Shown one piece after another: positions 7,191 to 14,200 of a stretch of DNA of 15,647 bases (position 1 is the stretch's first letter; each line of letters begins with the position of its first letter). Under the pieces are notes generated by a model. The model worked only from the letters and a program-made list of their open reading frames with translations. It made no database searches and was not told the origin of the DNA. The DNA lies in contig JASLBZ010000084.1 of assembly GCA_030146285.1 (NCBI GenBank), positions 1 through 15,647 on the forward strand, read 5' to 3'. Source of the stretch: Neisseriaceae bacterium (GTDB taxonomy: Bacteria > Pseudomonadota > Gammaproteobacteria > Burkholderiales > Neisseriaceae). The position numbers and the translations under genes are program-made.

Positions 7191-8474
7191 TTAACGCTTG
7201 GTAATATCAACGTAATCACGGCGATCCGAGCCAGTGTACAACTGACGTGGACGACCAATTTTTTGTTGTGGATCGGCAATCATTTCTTGCCAATGGCTGA
7301 TCCAACCAACGGTACGAGCCAAAGCAAAAATCACAGTAAACATTGATACTGGAATACCCAATGCTGACAAAACGATACCAGAGTAGAAGTCTACGTTTGG
7401 ATACAATTTGCGCTCAACAAAATAAGGGTCTTCCAATGCGATTTTTTCTAAAGCCATTGCCAATTTGAATTTAGGATCGTTGTGTAGACCCAATTCATTT
7501 AGCACTTCATCACATGTTTCTTTCATGATAGACGCACGTGGGTCCATGTTTTTGTAAACACGGTGACCAAAACCCATCAAACGGTAACGTTTGTCTTTCA
7601 CGCCTTGCATGAACTCTTCAACGTTAGAAACGTCGCCGATTTCATCTAACATTTTCAATACAGCTTCATTTGCACCACCGTGAGCAGGACCCCATAAACA
7701 AGCGATACCAGCAGAAATACATGCAAATGGATTCGCACCTGAAGAACCAGCCAAACGAACAGTAGACGTTGAAGCATTTTGCTCATGGTCAGCATGCAAA
7801 GTGAAAATACGGTCTAACGCACGTACCAACACTGGGTTTGGTTCGTAGTCTTCACATGGTGATTTGAACATCAAATGCAAGAAGTTTGCTGTGTATGACA
7901 ACTCATTGCGTGAGTAGTTAAATGGCAGACCATTAGAATAACGGTAGCACATTGCAGCAATTGTAGGCATTTTAGAAATCAAACGATAAATCGCAATTTT
8001 GCGGTGTTCTGCATTTGAAATATCCAAGCTGTCTTGGTAAAACGCAGCCAAAGCACCAACCACACCAACCATCATTGACATTGGGTGAGCATCGCGACGG
8101 AAACCGCGGAAGAACCAAGTCAATTGTTCGTGCAACATTGTGTGCTTAGAAATGGTTGTATCAAACTCTGCTTTTTCTTCTTTTGTCGGCAATTCGCCGT
8201 AAACCAACAAATAACAAACTTCTAAGTAATCGCTGTTTGCAGCCAATTGTTCAATTGGGTAACCACGATAGTATAATTGACCTTTGTCACCATCAATAAA
8301 CGTGATTTTTGATTCGCAGCTGGCTGTAGAAGTGAAGCCCGGATCAAATGTAAACATATCAGTACCTTTATACAAAGTACGGATATCAATAACGTCAGGC
8401 CCTAAAGTGCCTTCTAGTACAGGTAATTCTAAACCATCTAAACCGTCTACTTTAATATTAGCGTTTTTTGACAT
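7191..8474 (-). CDS. gltA: Citrate synthase (type II, NADH-regulated class)
   Basis: GltA condenses oxaloacetate with acetyl-CoA to give citrate and starts the TCA cycle. The 427-residue protein aligns by eye with the hexameric Gram-negative type. The catalytic triad is present as His265 (WGPAHGGANE), His304 (GFGHRVYK) and Asp362 (YPNVDFYSG), and HADHEQNAST (227-236) is intact. Cys207 in SPCEDYEPNP matches the cysteine linked with NADH inhibition in the E. coli enzyme, so allosteric NADH control is likely. The ATG at 8474 has AAGGAG at five to six bases. It starts 34 bases after sdhE and is probably cotranscribed with sdhCDABE. A DUS hairpin follows its stop. Confidence 0.97.
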   Translation of the reverse strand: MSKNANIKVDGLDGLELPVLEGTLGPDVIDIRTLYKGTDMFTFDPGFTSTASCESKITFIDGDKGQLYYRGYPIEQLAANSDYLEVCYLLVYGELPTKEEKAEFDTTISKHTMLHEQLTWFFRGFRRDAHPMSMMVGVVGALAAFYQDSLDISNAEHRKIAIYRLISKMPTIAAMCYRYSNGLPFNYSRNELSYTANFLHLMFKSPCEDYEPNPVLVRALDRIFTLHADHEQNASTSTVRLAGSSGANPFACISAGIACLWGPAHGGANEAVLKMLDEIGDVSNVEEFMQGVKDKRYRLMGFGHRVYKNMDPRASIMKETCDEVLNELGLHNDPKFKLAMALEKIALEDPYFVERKLYPNVDFYSGIVLSALGIPVSMFTVIFALARTVGWISHWQEMIADPQQKIGRPRQLYTGSDRRDYVDITKR

Positions 8475-8508
8475 TTCTTCTCCTTGATGGGTTTAAGTCA
8501 CAAGAGCA

Positions 8509-8757
8509 TTAGCATTGGCGAATTTTTTTCACCAAAGCCATAAAGCGCTCTTCTTCTGGCTCTTGCTTTTCATTCACAATCGCCAAGAAATCTTGGTCGG
8601 GCCATTCTAAAATTTCGCAAAACAAGCCAATTTCGTCATCACTTAGATAATCAAAATTCTCTTGCATAAACCGCCCGAGCACGATATCGAGCTCGAGCAA
8701 TCCACGACGAGTCAGCCAACGAACACGTCGTCTCGCAGCATCATCATATTTAGTCAT
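8509..8757 (-). CDS. sdhE: FAD assembly factor SdhE (CptB/YgfY family)
   Basis: SdhE is a small cytoplasmic chaperone that promotes covalent attachment of FAD to SdhA. The 82-residue protein carries the family signature RRGLLELD (17-24), with the conserved RGxxE motif at Arg18, Gly19 and Glu22, and the acidic DDEIGLFCEILEWPDQD region (about 40-56) typical of the helical-bundle fold. Its ATG is one base after the sdhB stop (TAATATG), so translation is probably coupled. Placement between sdhB and gltA puts the assembly factor in the same transcript as its target, as in related Neisseriaceae. Confidence 0.93.
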   Translation of the reverse strand: MTKYDDAARRRVRWLTRRGLLELDIVLGRFMQENFDYLSDDEIGLFCEILEWPDQDFLAIVNEKQEPEEERFMALVKKIRQC

Positions 8758-8758
8758 A

Positions 8759-9463
8759 TTAAATAGCTCGTTTCAGCATGATTTCTTTAATTTTGCCGAT
8801 GGCTTGTGTTGGGTTCAAATGTTTAGGACAAACATCAACACAGTTCATAATTGAATGACAACGGAACAAACGGTATGGATCATTTAGATTATCCAAGCGC
8901 TCATTCGTGCGTGTATCACGTGTGTCAGCAATAAAACGATACGCATTCAATAAGCCAGATGGGCCTACGAATTTATCAGGATTCCACCAGAATGATGGAC
9001 AAGCTGTAGAACAACAAGCACACAAAATACACTCATACAAACCATCTAACTCTTTACGCTCTGCTTGTGTTTGCAAACGCTCACGAGTCGGTGCTGGCGT
9101 GTCATTAACCACGTAAGGCTTAATAGAATGGTATTGCTTAAAGAATTGCGTCATGTCAACGATCAAGTCGCGAATCACTGGCAAGCCTGGCAATGGGCGA
9201 ATCTTAATCGGTTGTTTTAGTTCACGAATATCAGTCAAACATGCCAAGGCATTTTTACCGTTGATATTCACACCATCTGAACCACAAATGCCTTCACGGC
9301 AAGAGCGACGGAAAGAAATACTGTCATCAATGGCTTTTAATTTAACCAATGCATCTAGCAATTTCACGTCCGTTGGCTCAATATCCAAATGGTAATCTTG
9401 CATGTAAGGTTTCGCATCCTTTTCAGGATTGTAGCGATAAACCTGGATATGTACTTTTTCCAT
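8759..9463 (-). CDS. sdhB: Succinate dehydrogenase iron-sulfur subunit
   Basis: SdhB carries electrons from the FAD of SdhA to the quinone site at the membrane. All cluster ligands are visible in the 234 residues. The N-terminal ferredoxin domain has a [2Fe-2S] site at Cys55, Cys60, Asp63 and Cys75 (SCREGICGSD), with aspartate at the third position as in E. coli. The C-terminal domain has CILCACCSTACP (Cys145, Cys148, Cys151, Cys155) and CHSIMNCVDVCP (Cys202, Cys208, Cys212) for the [4Fe-4S] and [3Fe-4S] clusters. Trp159-Trp160 just beyond the first motif fit the quinone-site tryptophan. The ATG at 9463 follows AAGGA and lies 13 bases after the sdhA stop. Confidence 0.97.
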   Translation of the reverse strand: MEKVHIQVYRYNPEKDAKPYMQDYHLDIEPTDVKLLDALVKLKAIDDSISFRRSCREGICGSDGVNINGKNALACLTDIRELKQPIKIRPLPGLPVIRDLIVDMTQFFKQYHSIKPYVVNDTPAPTRERLQTQAERKELDGLYECILCACCSTACPSFWWNPDKFVGPSGLLNAYRFIADTRDTRTNERLDNLNDPYRLFRCHSIMNCVDVCPKHLNPTQAIGKIKEIMLKRAI

Positions 9464-9476
9464 GTTGTGTTATTCC

Positions 9477-11240
9477 TTAGTAAACGCGCTTAGCAGGTTC
9501 AATGTACTCAACTGTTAAAGGTTTCGTGTGAACTGGTTTGTAAGTTAAATCATTCGTGTGTGAATAGAAGAAGGTATGCTTCATCCATGTTGCATCATCA
9601 CGCTCTGGATGGTCATCAGAAGCATGTGCACCACGAGACTCTTTACGTGCTTCAGCAGATACTAAGGTTGCTTTTGCCACTTCAATCAAATTGTCTAGCT
9701 CTAAAGCCTCTAAACGAGCCGTATTCCAAGTTTGGCTCTTATCTTTGATTTCTGTGCGTTGAACACGTTTAGCGATTTCCATAATTTTTTCAACGCCTTC
9801 TTTTAAGATGGCATCGGTACGGAATACGCCAGCATGGCTTTGCACCATGCGTTGCATTTCATTGCGAAGTGCATCAACATTTTCACCATTTTCTTGGTTC
9901 TCTAAACGTTCTAGACGTTTGAATGTCAATTCACCAGCATTTTCTGGTAATGGTTTCCAGTCTTCATGCGTTTTAATGTAATCAACCATGCTATCGCCTG
10001 CAGCACGACCGAAAACAACCAAGTCAAGCAATGAGTTTGTACCTAAACGGTTAGCGCCATGCACAGAAGCACACGCACACTCACCTGCTGCATACAAACC
10101 ATTAACTTTAGATTCCAAATCACCGCCACGAGGCACAACCACTTCAGCATGGTAATTCGTAGGAATACCACCCATCATGTAATGCGTTGTTGGCACAACT
10201 GGAATTGGATCTTTAATTGGGTCAACACCAGCAAATTTAATCGCGATTTCACGAATGCCAGGTAGTTTTTCAATAATCTTATCTGCACCCAAATGGTCCA
10301 GTTTTAGCAACACGTGATCTTTGTTTTTACCACAGCCACGGCCTTCATGAATTTCCATTGCCATTGCACGAGAAACCACGTCACGAGATGCCAAGTCTTT
10401 TACTGTTGGAGCATAACGTTCCATGAAACGCTCGCCATCACAGTTAAGTAAGATACCGCCCTCACCACGAACACCTTCTGTAATCAACACACCCGCACCA
10501 GCTACGCCTGTTGGGTGGAATTGCCAGAATTCCATGTCTTCTAATGGCAAGCCAGCACGAGCAACCATGCCCAAGCCATCGCCAGTATTCATGAATGCAT
10601 TGGTAGAAGAAGCGTAAATACGACCTGCACCACCGGTAGCAAACAACACTGCTTTGGCATGCATAATGAAAACTTCACCTGTTTCCATGTCCATTGCAGT
10701 CACGCCAACAGCATCGCCATTGTCGTCAAGAATCAAGTCCAATGCCATCCACTCAACAAAGAATTGGGTGTTTGCACGAACGTTTTGTTGGTACAAAGTA
10801 TGCAACATGGCATGACCCGTACGGTCAGCTACAGCACAAGCACGTTCTACAGGACGCGCACCATGTTCAGCAGTATGACCACCGAAAGGACGTTGGTAAA
10901 TTTTACCACTTTCAACACGATCAAAAGGCATGCCCATGTGCTCTAGTTCAACCACAGCATCAGGTGCACGACGACACATAAACTCAATCGCATCTTGGTC
11001 GCCTAACCAGTCCGAACCCTTAACGGTATCGTACATGTGCCAATCCCAACGATCTTCTTGTACGTTACCCAAAGAAGCAGAGATACCACCTTGAGCAGCA
11101 ACAGTATGAGAGCGTGTTGGGAATACTTTAGACAAAACAGCAGTATTTAAACCAGCTTCAGACAATTGAAGAGCCGCGCGCAAACCTGCACCACCACCAC
11201 CGATAATTACTGCATCGAAACGACGTACAGGATAACTCAT
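9477..11240 (-). CDS. sdhA: Succinate dehydrogenase flavoprotein subunit
   Basis: SdhA oxidises succinate to fumarate with covalently bound FAD on the cytoplasmic face of the membrane complex. With the chosen start it is 587 residues, the usual size. The dinucleotide motif GGGGAG (14-19) is followed by RSHTVAAQGG, where His45 is the covalent FAD attachment site. Substrate-site residues include His242 (QFHPTG), Arg286 (LASRDVVSR) and the histidine in THYMMGGIP; the GANRLGTNSLLDLVVFG motif is intact. The frame stays open to a TTG at 11252, but the ATG at 11240 is better: it overlaps the sdhD stop as ATGA, has GGGGG five bases upstream and gives the family-typical MSYPVRRFDAVI start. Translation is probably coupled to sdhD. 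Confidence 0.97.
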   Translation of the reverse strand: MSYPVRRFDAVIIGGGGAGLRAALQLSEAGLNTAVLSKVFPTRSHTVAAQGGISASLGNVQEDRWDWHMYDTVKGSDWLGDQDAIEFMCRRAPDAVVELEHMGMPFDRVESGKIYQRPFGGHTAEHGARPVERACAVADRTGHAMLHTLYQQNVRANTQFFVEWMALDLILDDNGDAVGVTAMDMETGEVFIMHAKAVLFATGGAGRIYASSTNAFMNTGDGLGMVARAGLPLEDMEFWQFHPTGVAGAGVLITEGVRGEGGILLNCDGERFMERYAPTVKDLASRDVVSRAMAMEIHEGRGCGKNKDHVLLKLDHLGADKIIEKLPGIREIAIKFAGVDPIKDPIPVVPTTHYMMGGIPTNYHAEVVVPRGGDLESKVNGLYAAGECACASVHGANRLGTNSLLDLVVFGRAAGDSMVDYIKTHEDWKPLPENAGELTFKRLERLENQENGENVDALRNEMQRMVQSHAGVFRTDAILKEGVEKIMEIAKRVQRTEIKDKSQTWNTARLEALELDNLIEVAKATLVSAEARKESRGAHASDDHPERDDATWMKHTFFYSHTNDLTYKPVHTKPLTVEYIEPAKRVY

Positions 11241-11584
11241 GCTTGCCCCCAAATTACTTTAACTGAATAAATAAGACAACCTAGCAACCAAACAATGGTT
11301 CCTATGTGTAAAAACAAACGCAAACCCGCAGACTTAACATAGTCCATCCACAAATCGCGAATACCAACCCAAACGTGTAAAGCGACAGCAATGAATGTCA
11401 CTTGCGTAAACAATTGCACCCACGTTTGTTTGAAAAATTCTTGCCATGCGCCATAGCCTTGAGGCTGACACAATAAGAATGCAACCATAGCAACAGTGTA
11501 GATGATCATAATGACAGCAGTAACACGTTGCATCGCCCAGTCACGGATGCCGTAATGGGCACCAGTTAATTTACGATCTACCAT
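11237..11584 (-). CDS. sdhD: Succinate dehydrogenase membrane anchor subunit
   Basis: SdhD is the second membrane anchor and helps bind heme b and ubiquinone. The 115-residue protein has three hydrophobic helices (about 18-40, 57-77 and 90-112). LHVWVGIRDLWMDYVK matches the E. coli heme-ligand helix, placing the heme histidine at His70 and the quinone-site tyrosine at Tyr82. The ATG lies seven bases inside the end of sdhC and is preceded by GGGAG, and the stop overlaps the sdhA ATG. These overlaps indicate coupled translation of C, D and A in fixed stoichiometry. Primary sequence identity in this family is low, so the motif spacing and context carry most of the weight. Confidence 0.94.
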   Translation of the reverse strand: MVDRKLTGAHYGIRDWAMQRVTAVIMIIYTVAMVAFLLCQPQGYGAWQEFFKQTWVQLFTQVTFIAVALHVWVGIRDLWMDYVKSAGLRLFLHIGTIVWLLGCLIYSVKVIWGQA

Positions 11585-11952
11585 AGTACCACTCCCAAAA
11601 TAACAGTCACCACCAAAGCCAATACCAAAACAAATTTCGCAGTAGCACGAGCTGTTTGTAGTTCTAAGCCTTTATGAATATCTAAGAATAAGAAGCGAAT
11701 GCCAGCAAAGAAATGATGCAAGTAAGCCCACAACAAACCTAGCAACACCAATTTAACAATTGGATTGGCAACCACTGCTTGATAGCTTTCAAAAGTTTGC
11801 TCTTGGCTTAAAGTACCTGCAAATAGGTAAAGTAAGAATGGCAAGCAAACAAAAATAGCCACACCGCTGATCCGATGCAAGATAGAGACAATCCCTGGAA
11901 TCGGCAAGCGAATGCTTGGTAAATCCAGAAATACTGGTCTTTGTTTCTGCAT
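11578..11952 (-). CDS. sdhC: Succinate dehydrogenase cytochrome b556 subunit
   Basis: SdhC is the first membrane anchor; with SdhD it holds heme b and the ubiquinone site. The 124-residue protein has three hydrophobic helices (about 29-48, 64-88 and 104-123). SILHRISG gives Ser23 and Arg27, the counterparts of the E. coli quinone-site Ser27 and Arg31. HHFFAGIRFLFLDIHKG supplies the heme ligand, most likely His80, by alignment with E. coli HVVVGIR. The ATG at 11952 follows GAGGA at good spacing. It is the first gene of the sdh operon; a predicted promoter lies about 150 bases upstream, just after gntR. Confidence 0.95.
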   Translation of the reverse strand: MQKQRPVFLDLPSIRLPIPGIVSILHRISGVAIFVCLPFLLYLFAGTLSQEQTFESYQAVVANPIVKLVLLGLLWAYLHHFFAGIRFLFLDIHKGLELQTARATAKFVLVLALVVTVILGVVLW

Positions 11953-12072
11953 TGTGTTTCCTCGTTTTTATCAAGTATATGTAAATTAAAATTATTTAAT
12001 TAATGTTTTTATAAGCATATTAACAATCGATTACATTTGTAACGTAATAAACAGTTAATCAGCTCTTTTTTA

Positions 12073-12090
12073 TGTCTAATTAAACAGACA
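12073..12090. promoter_or_regulatory. Inverted repeat TGTCT-N8-AGACA at the sdhC promoter, candidate operator
   Basis: TGTCT (12073-12077) and AGACA (12086-12090) form an inverted repeat with an eight-base AT-rich spacer. It begins at the predicted transcription start of the sdhC promoter, a position where a bound repressor would block initiation. The GTCT/AGAC half-sites match those in the array upstream of gntR, although there the halves are six bases apart. Binding by the adjacent GntR-family protein is inferred. Confidence 0.45.
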
Positions 12091-12097
12091 ATCCAAC

Positions 12098-12126
12098 ATT
12101 ATCGCCCTAAATCGCCAACAAATCAA
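12098..12126 (-). promoter_or_regulatory. Candidate sdhCDABE-gltA promoter
   Basis: On the minus strand, TTGATT (12121-12126) is separated by exactly 17 bases from GATAAT (12098-12103). They match the sigma-70 consensus at four and five of six positions. It starts seven bases beyond the gntR stop and implies a 5' leader of about 139 bases before sdhC. The leader is very AT-rich and also contains TTACA-TT-TGTAA (about 12031-12042). Confidence 0.55.
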
Positions 12127-12132
12127 AAACAA

Positions 12133-12861
12133 CTACTTAACACCTAATTGATATTGGCCCAATAAAACGAATCGTCTACGCCATTCAACAATCTCATTGT
12201 CTTGGCTGTAACTTAAGCGCGTCAATTGCAAGACTGGCTTGTAAACATCGGTCTTAAGCAAATACGCCATGTCTCGATCAAGGTGGGCGATATTTAGCAG
12301 GCTTTTTTTGGACTTTAATTTCAATCCATACCGAAGCCACAGCAAGTGATACAAATCATAACGGCAGGCCGCATGCTGAACATTCAAATCTGGCCATGTT
12401 TCATGCAATAAGTAAGCTTCATCCACTGCCACGATATTAATGCCCTGACGCCACAACACCAAATGCTTCCATACCATCGCATTGCGCTTGACTTGCAGCA
12501 TATCAGCCACATCATCCATCGCATGCACCACACTGATGCCCAAACTTTCTGCTCGAGGCAAAAGGGGAATTTTCTTGTTTGAAGCACTGGATTGTAAGTA
12601 CAACTCACCCCACTCTGGATTGCTCTTAGCAACAAAAGTACCAATACCTTGCTGCCGAAAAAGCACACCTTGCTTCACAAGCTCATCCAAACCTTTTCTA
12701 ACCGTTCCTTGGCTCACGCCCAAAGTATCAGCCAACGCCCATTCACTGGGCAGCACATCCTCAGGCTTGTAAACCTCCAAAGCCAATTGCTGATAAACAT
12801 AATCAACAACCTGCTCATACAAAAGCTTTCTTTTCGGTCGAATTGCATTCATGTTCTGCAT
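12133..12861 (-). CDS. GntR-family (HutC/UTRA subfamily) transcriptional regulator
   Basis: The 242-residue protein has an N-terminal winged helix (about 10-78) with the GntR signature LPSEWALADTLGVSQGTVRK followed by LDELVKQGVLFRQQGIGTFVA. A C-terminal effector domain (about 90-238) ends in the UTRA-like strand pattern VLQLTRLSYSQDNEIVEWRRRF. HutC-type regulators usually repress nearby genes and release DNA on binding a small metabolite; the effector here is not evident. It sits between divergent mdh and the downstream sdh operon, the natural place for a local TCA regulator, and half-site repeats occur at its own promoter and at sdhC. The ATG at 12861 has no strong ribosome binding site. A second ATG at 12852, three codons in, is an alternative start with no better site. 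Confidence 0.9.
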   Translation of the reverse strand: MQNMNAIRPKRKLLYEQVVDYVYQQLALEVYKPEDVLPSEWALADTLGVSQGTVRKGLDELVKQGVLFRQQGIGTFVAKSNPEWGELYLQSSASNKKIPLLPRAESLGISVVHAMDDVADMLQVKRNAMVWKHLVLWRQGINIVAVDEAYLLHETWPDLNVQHAACRYDLYHLLWLRYGLKLKSKKSLLNIAHLDRDMAYLLKTDVYKPVLQLTRLSYSQDNEIVEWRRRFVLLGQYQLGVK

Positions 12862-12890
12862 TCTACGGCTTAACGTAAATTAGCGAAAGT

Positions 12891-12919
12891 AAGTCTTATA
12901 TAAGACATAAGACTTGTCT
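12891..12919. promoter_or_regulatory. Palindromic half-site array upstream of gntR, candidate operator
   Basis: GTCTTATATAAGAC (12893-12906) is a perfect 14-bp palindrome. It overlaps a second inverted pair, AAGTCTTAT (12891-12899) with ATAAGACTT (12907-12915), and another GTCT follows at 12916-12919. The result is several GTCT/AGAC half-sites packed into 29 bases, the form expected of a dimeric GntR-family operator with more than one binding register. It lies 30 bases upstream of the gntR start and covers the predicted gntR -10, so autoregulation is likely. It is about 47 bases upstream of the mdh -35, where it could also affect mdh. Confidence 0.65.
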
Positions 12920-12923
12920 AAAA
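12895..12923 (-). promoter_or_regulatory. Candidate gntR promoter overlapped by the operator array
   Basis: On the minus strand TATAAG (12895-12900) is a good -10, and TTTTAG (12918-12923), 17 bases upstream, is a weak -35. The palindrome covers the -10 and spacer. Predicted start is near 12888, giving a leader of about 27 bases. A weak -35 lowers confidence. Confidence 0.35.
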
Positions 12924-12965
12924 TTTATTCGCTTTAAATCCATGCAAAACACTGTTTAATTTTAT

Positions 12966-12994
12966 CTGACCTAGCTTATATTTTTTGGTATGAT
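12966..12994 (+). promoter_or_regulatory. mdh: Candidate mdh promoter with extended -10
   Basis: CTGACC (12966-12971) and TATGAT (12989-12994) are 17 bases apart. The -10 matches TATAAT at five of six positions and is preceded directly by TGG, an extended -10 element; the -35 matches at four of six. Predicted start is near 13001, giving an unusually long leader of about 150 bases before mdh. Confidence 0.6.
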
Positions 12995-13065
12995 AAATTT
13001 TTTGCGCCAGTCCTCATTGGTGCTTAAATACAACACTCAATACATTGCGTCGGCTGGCCTCTTTC

Positions 13066-13117
13066 TGATTGAACACCCGTTTTACAGGGTGCCAATCAAA
13101 AATGGGCATGTTGGCAC
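13066..13117 (+). promoter_or_regulatory. mdh 5' leader with two mutually exclusive hairpins
   Basis: Hairpin 1 pairs TGATTG (13066-13071) with CAATCA (13093-13098) and CACCC (13074-13078) with GGGTG (13087-13091), separated by a small AA/C internal loop and closed by an eight-base loop. Hairpin 2 pairs GTGCCAA (13089-13095) with TTGGCAC (13111-13117) around a 15-base loop. The segment 13089-13095 is needed by both, so only one can form at a time. The mdh ribosome binding site (GGAG, 13142-13145) lies 24 bases further on. No T-tract follows hairpin 2, so any control would more likely act on translation or RNA stability than on termination. I match it to no known riboswitch class. Confidence 0.5.
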
Positions 13118-13152
13118 ATTATTATTGGTATCAATACTCACGGAGATAAAAC

Positions 13153-14133
13153 ATGAAGTCACCTGTTCGCGTAGCCATTACTGGCGCTGCTGGCCAAATC
13201 GGCTATAGCTTATTGTTTCGCATTGCAAGCGGAGAAATGCTAGGTAAAGACCAACCCGTTATCCTACAACTATTGGATTTGCCTCATGCTCAAAATGCCG
13301 TTCAAGGCGTGATGATGGAATTGCAAGATTGTGCATTCCCATTACTAGCTGGCATGGTTGCCTCTGACGATCCTGAAGTTGCTTTTAAAGATGCTGATAT
13401 TGCTATCTTGGTTGGCGCTCGTCCTCGCAGCAAAGGCATGGAACGTGCAGACTTACTAGCAGCTAACGCTGAAATCTTCACTGTACAAGGTGCAGCGTTG
13501 AACAAAGTCGCTAGTCGTGACGTTAAAGTATTGGTTGTGGGCAACCCAGCAAACACCAACGCTTACATCGCCATGAAATCAGCACCTGATTTACCAGCTA
13601 AAAACTTCACTGCCATGTTGCGCTTAGACCATAACCGTGCGTTAAGCCAAATTGCTGACAAAACAGGTAAAGCCGTTGCTGACATTGAAAAATTATGTGT
13701 TTGGGGCAACCACAGTCCAACCATGTATGCTGACTACCGCTTTGCAACCATCGATGGTCAAAGTGTTAAAGACATGATCAATGATGAAGCATGGAATGCT
13801 GATACATTCTTGCCAACAGTGGGCAAACGTGGTGCTGCCATTATTGAAGCTCGTGGCCTATCAAGCGCAGCTTCTGCTGCCAATGCGGCCATTGACCACA
13901 TCCATGATTGGGTATTGGGAACAAACGGCAAATGGACAACCATGGGCATTCCTTCTGATGGCTCTTATGGCATCCCTGAAGGCACGCTATTTGGCTTCCC
14001 TGTAACATGTGAAAATGGTGAATACACCATCATCCAAGGTCTGCCAATTGACGCATTCAGCCAAGAACGCATCAACGTGACCTTACAAGAATTAGAAGAT
14101 GAAAAAGCGGGCGTTGCTCACTTGTTGAAATAA
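13153..14133 (+). CDS. mdh: NAD-dependent malate dehydrogenase
   Basis: Mdh interconverts malate and oxaloacetate with NAD(H), supplying the substrate of the nearby citrate synthase. The 326-residue protein is of the type common in beta-proteobacteria. The Rossmann motif is TGAAGQIG (10-17), followed by Asp42 in LLDLP, which favours NAD over NADP. The mobile-loop arginines are in RPRSKGMERADLL (Arg92, Arg98), the catalytic aspartate and substrate arginine are in RLDHNRA (Asp159, Arg162), and the proton-relay histidine is in WGNHSPTMYAD (His187). The ATG has GGAG seven bases upstream. It is transcribed away from gntR and sdh, with its own promoter, long leader and terminator. My recollection is that pathogenic Neisseria rely on a quinone-linked malate oxidase instead, so its presence separates this organism from them. 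Confidence 0.97.
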   Translation: MKSPVRVAITGAAGQIGYSLLFRIASGEMLGKDQPVILQLLDLPHAQNAVQGVMMELQDCAFPLLAGMVASDDPEVAFKDADIAILVGARPRSKGMERADLLAANAEIFTVQGAALNKVASRDVKVLVVGNPANTNAYIAMKSAPDLPAKNFTAMLRLDHNRALSQIADKTGKAVADIEKLCVWGNHSPTMYADYRFATIDGQSVKDMINDEAWNADTFLPTVGKRGAAIIEARGLSSAASAANAAIDHIHDWVLGTNGKWTTMGIPSDGSYGIPEGTLFGFPVTCENGEYTIIQGLPIDAFSQERINVTLQELEDEKAGVAHLLK

Positions 14134-14152
14134 TCACATTGAAATGATTATC

Positions 14153-14183
14153 AAAAAAGTCCTGTTTAAAACAGGACTTTTTT
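14153..14183. terminator. Bidirectional intrinsic terminator behind mdh
   Basis: Six A residues (14153-14158) precede GTCCTGTT (14159-14166); a three-base loop follows, then AACAGGAC (14170-14177) and six T residues (14178-14183). This is a textbook rho-independent terminator on the plus strand, 19 bases after the mdh stop. The symmetric A and T runs make it equally good on the minus strand, where it would end the 142-residue gene converging from the right. Confidence 0.93.
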
Positions 14184-14200
14184 AGTTTGGTTGTCGCGTT

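Noticed and set aside
10659..10981. Two overlapping 95-codon plus-strand frames opposite sdhA
   Set aside because: Both are antisense to conserved sdhA sequence; the His/Gln-rich translations are typical of shadow frames.
12384..12668. 94-codon minus-strand frame inside gntR
   Set aside because: It is a different frame of the regulator gene; the Cys/Trp-rich translation has no domain, while the gntR frame is clearly the coding one.
12990..13208. 72-codon plus-strand frame covering the mdh leader
   Set aside because: Its ATG lies inside the predicted -10 of the mdh promoter, so it would not be transcribed from it, and it runs out of frame into mdh. No ribosome binding site precedes it.
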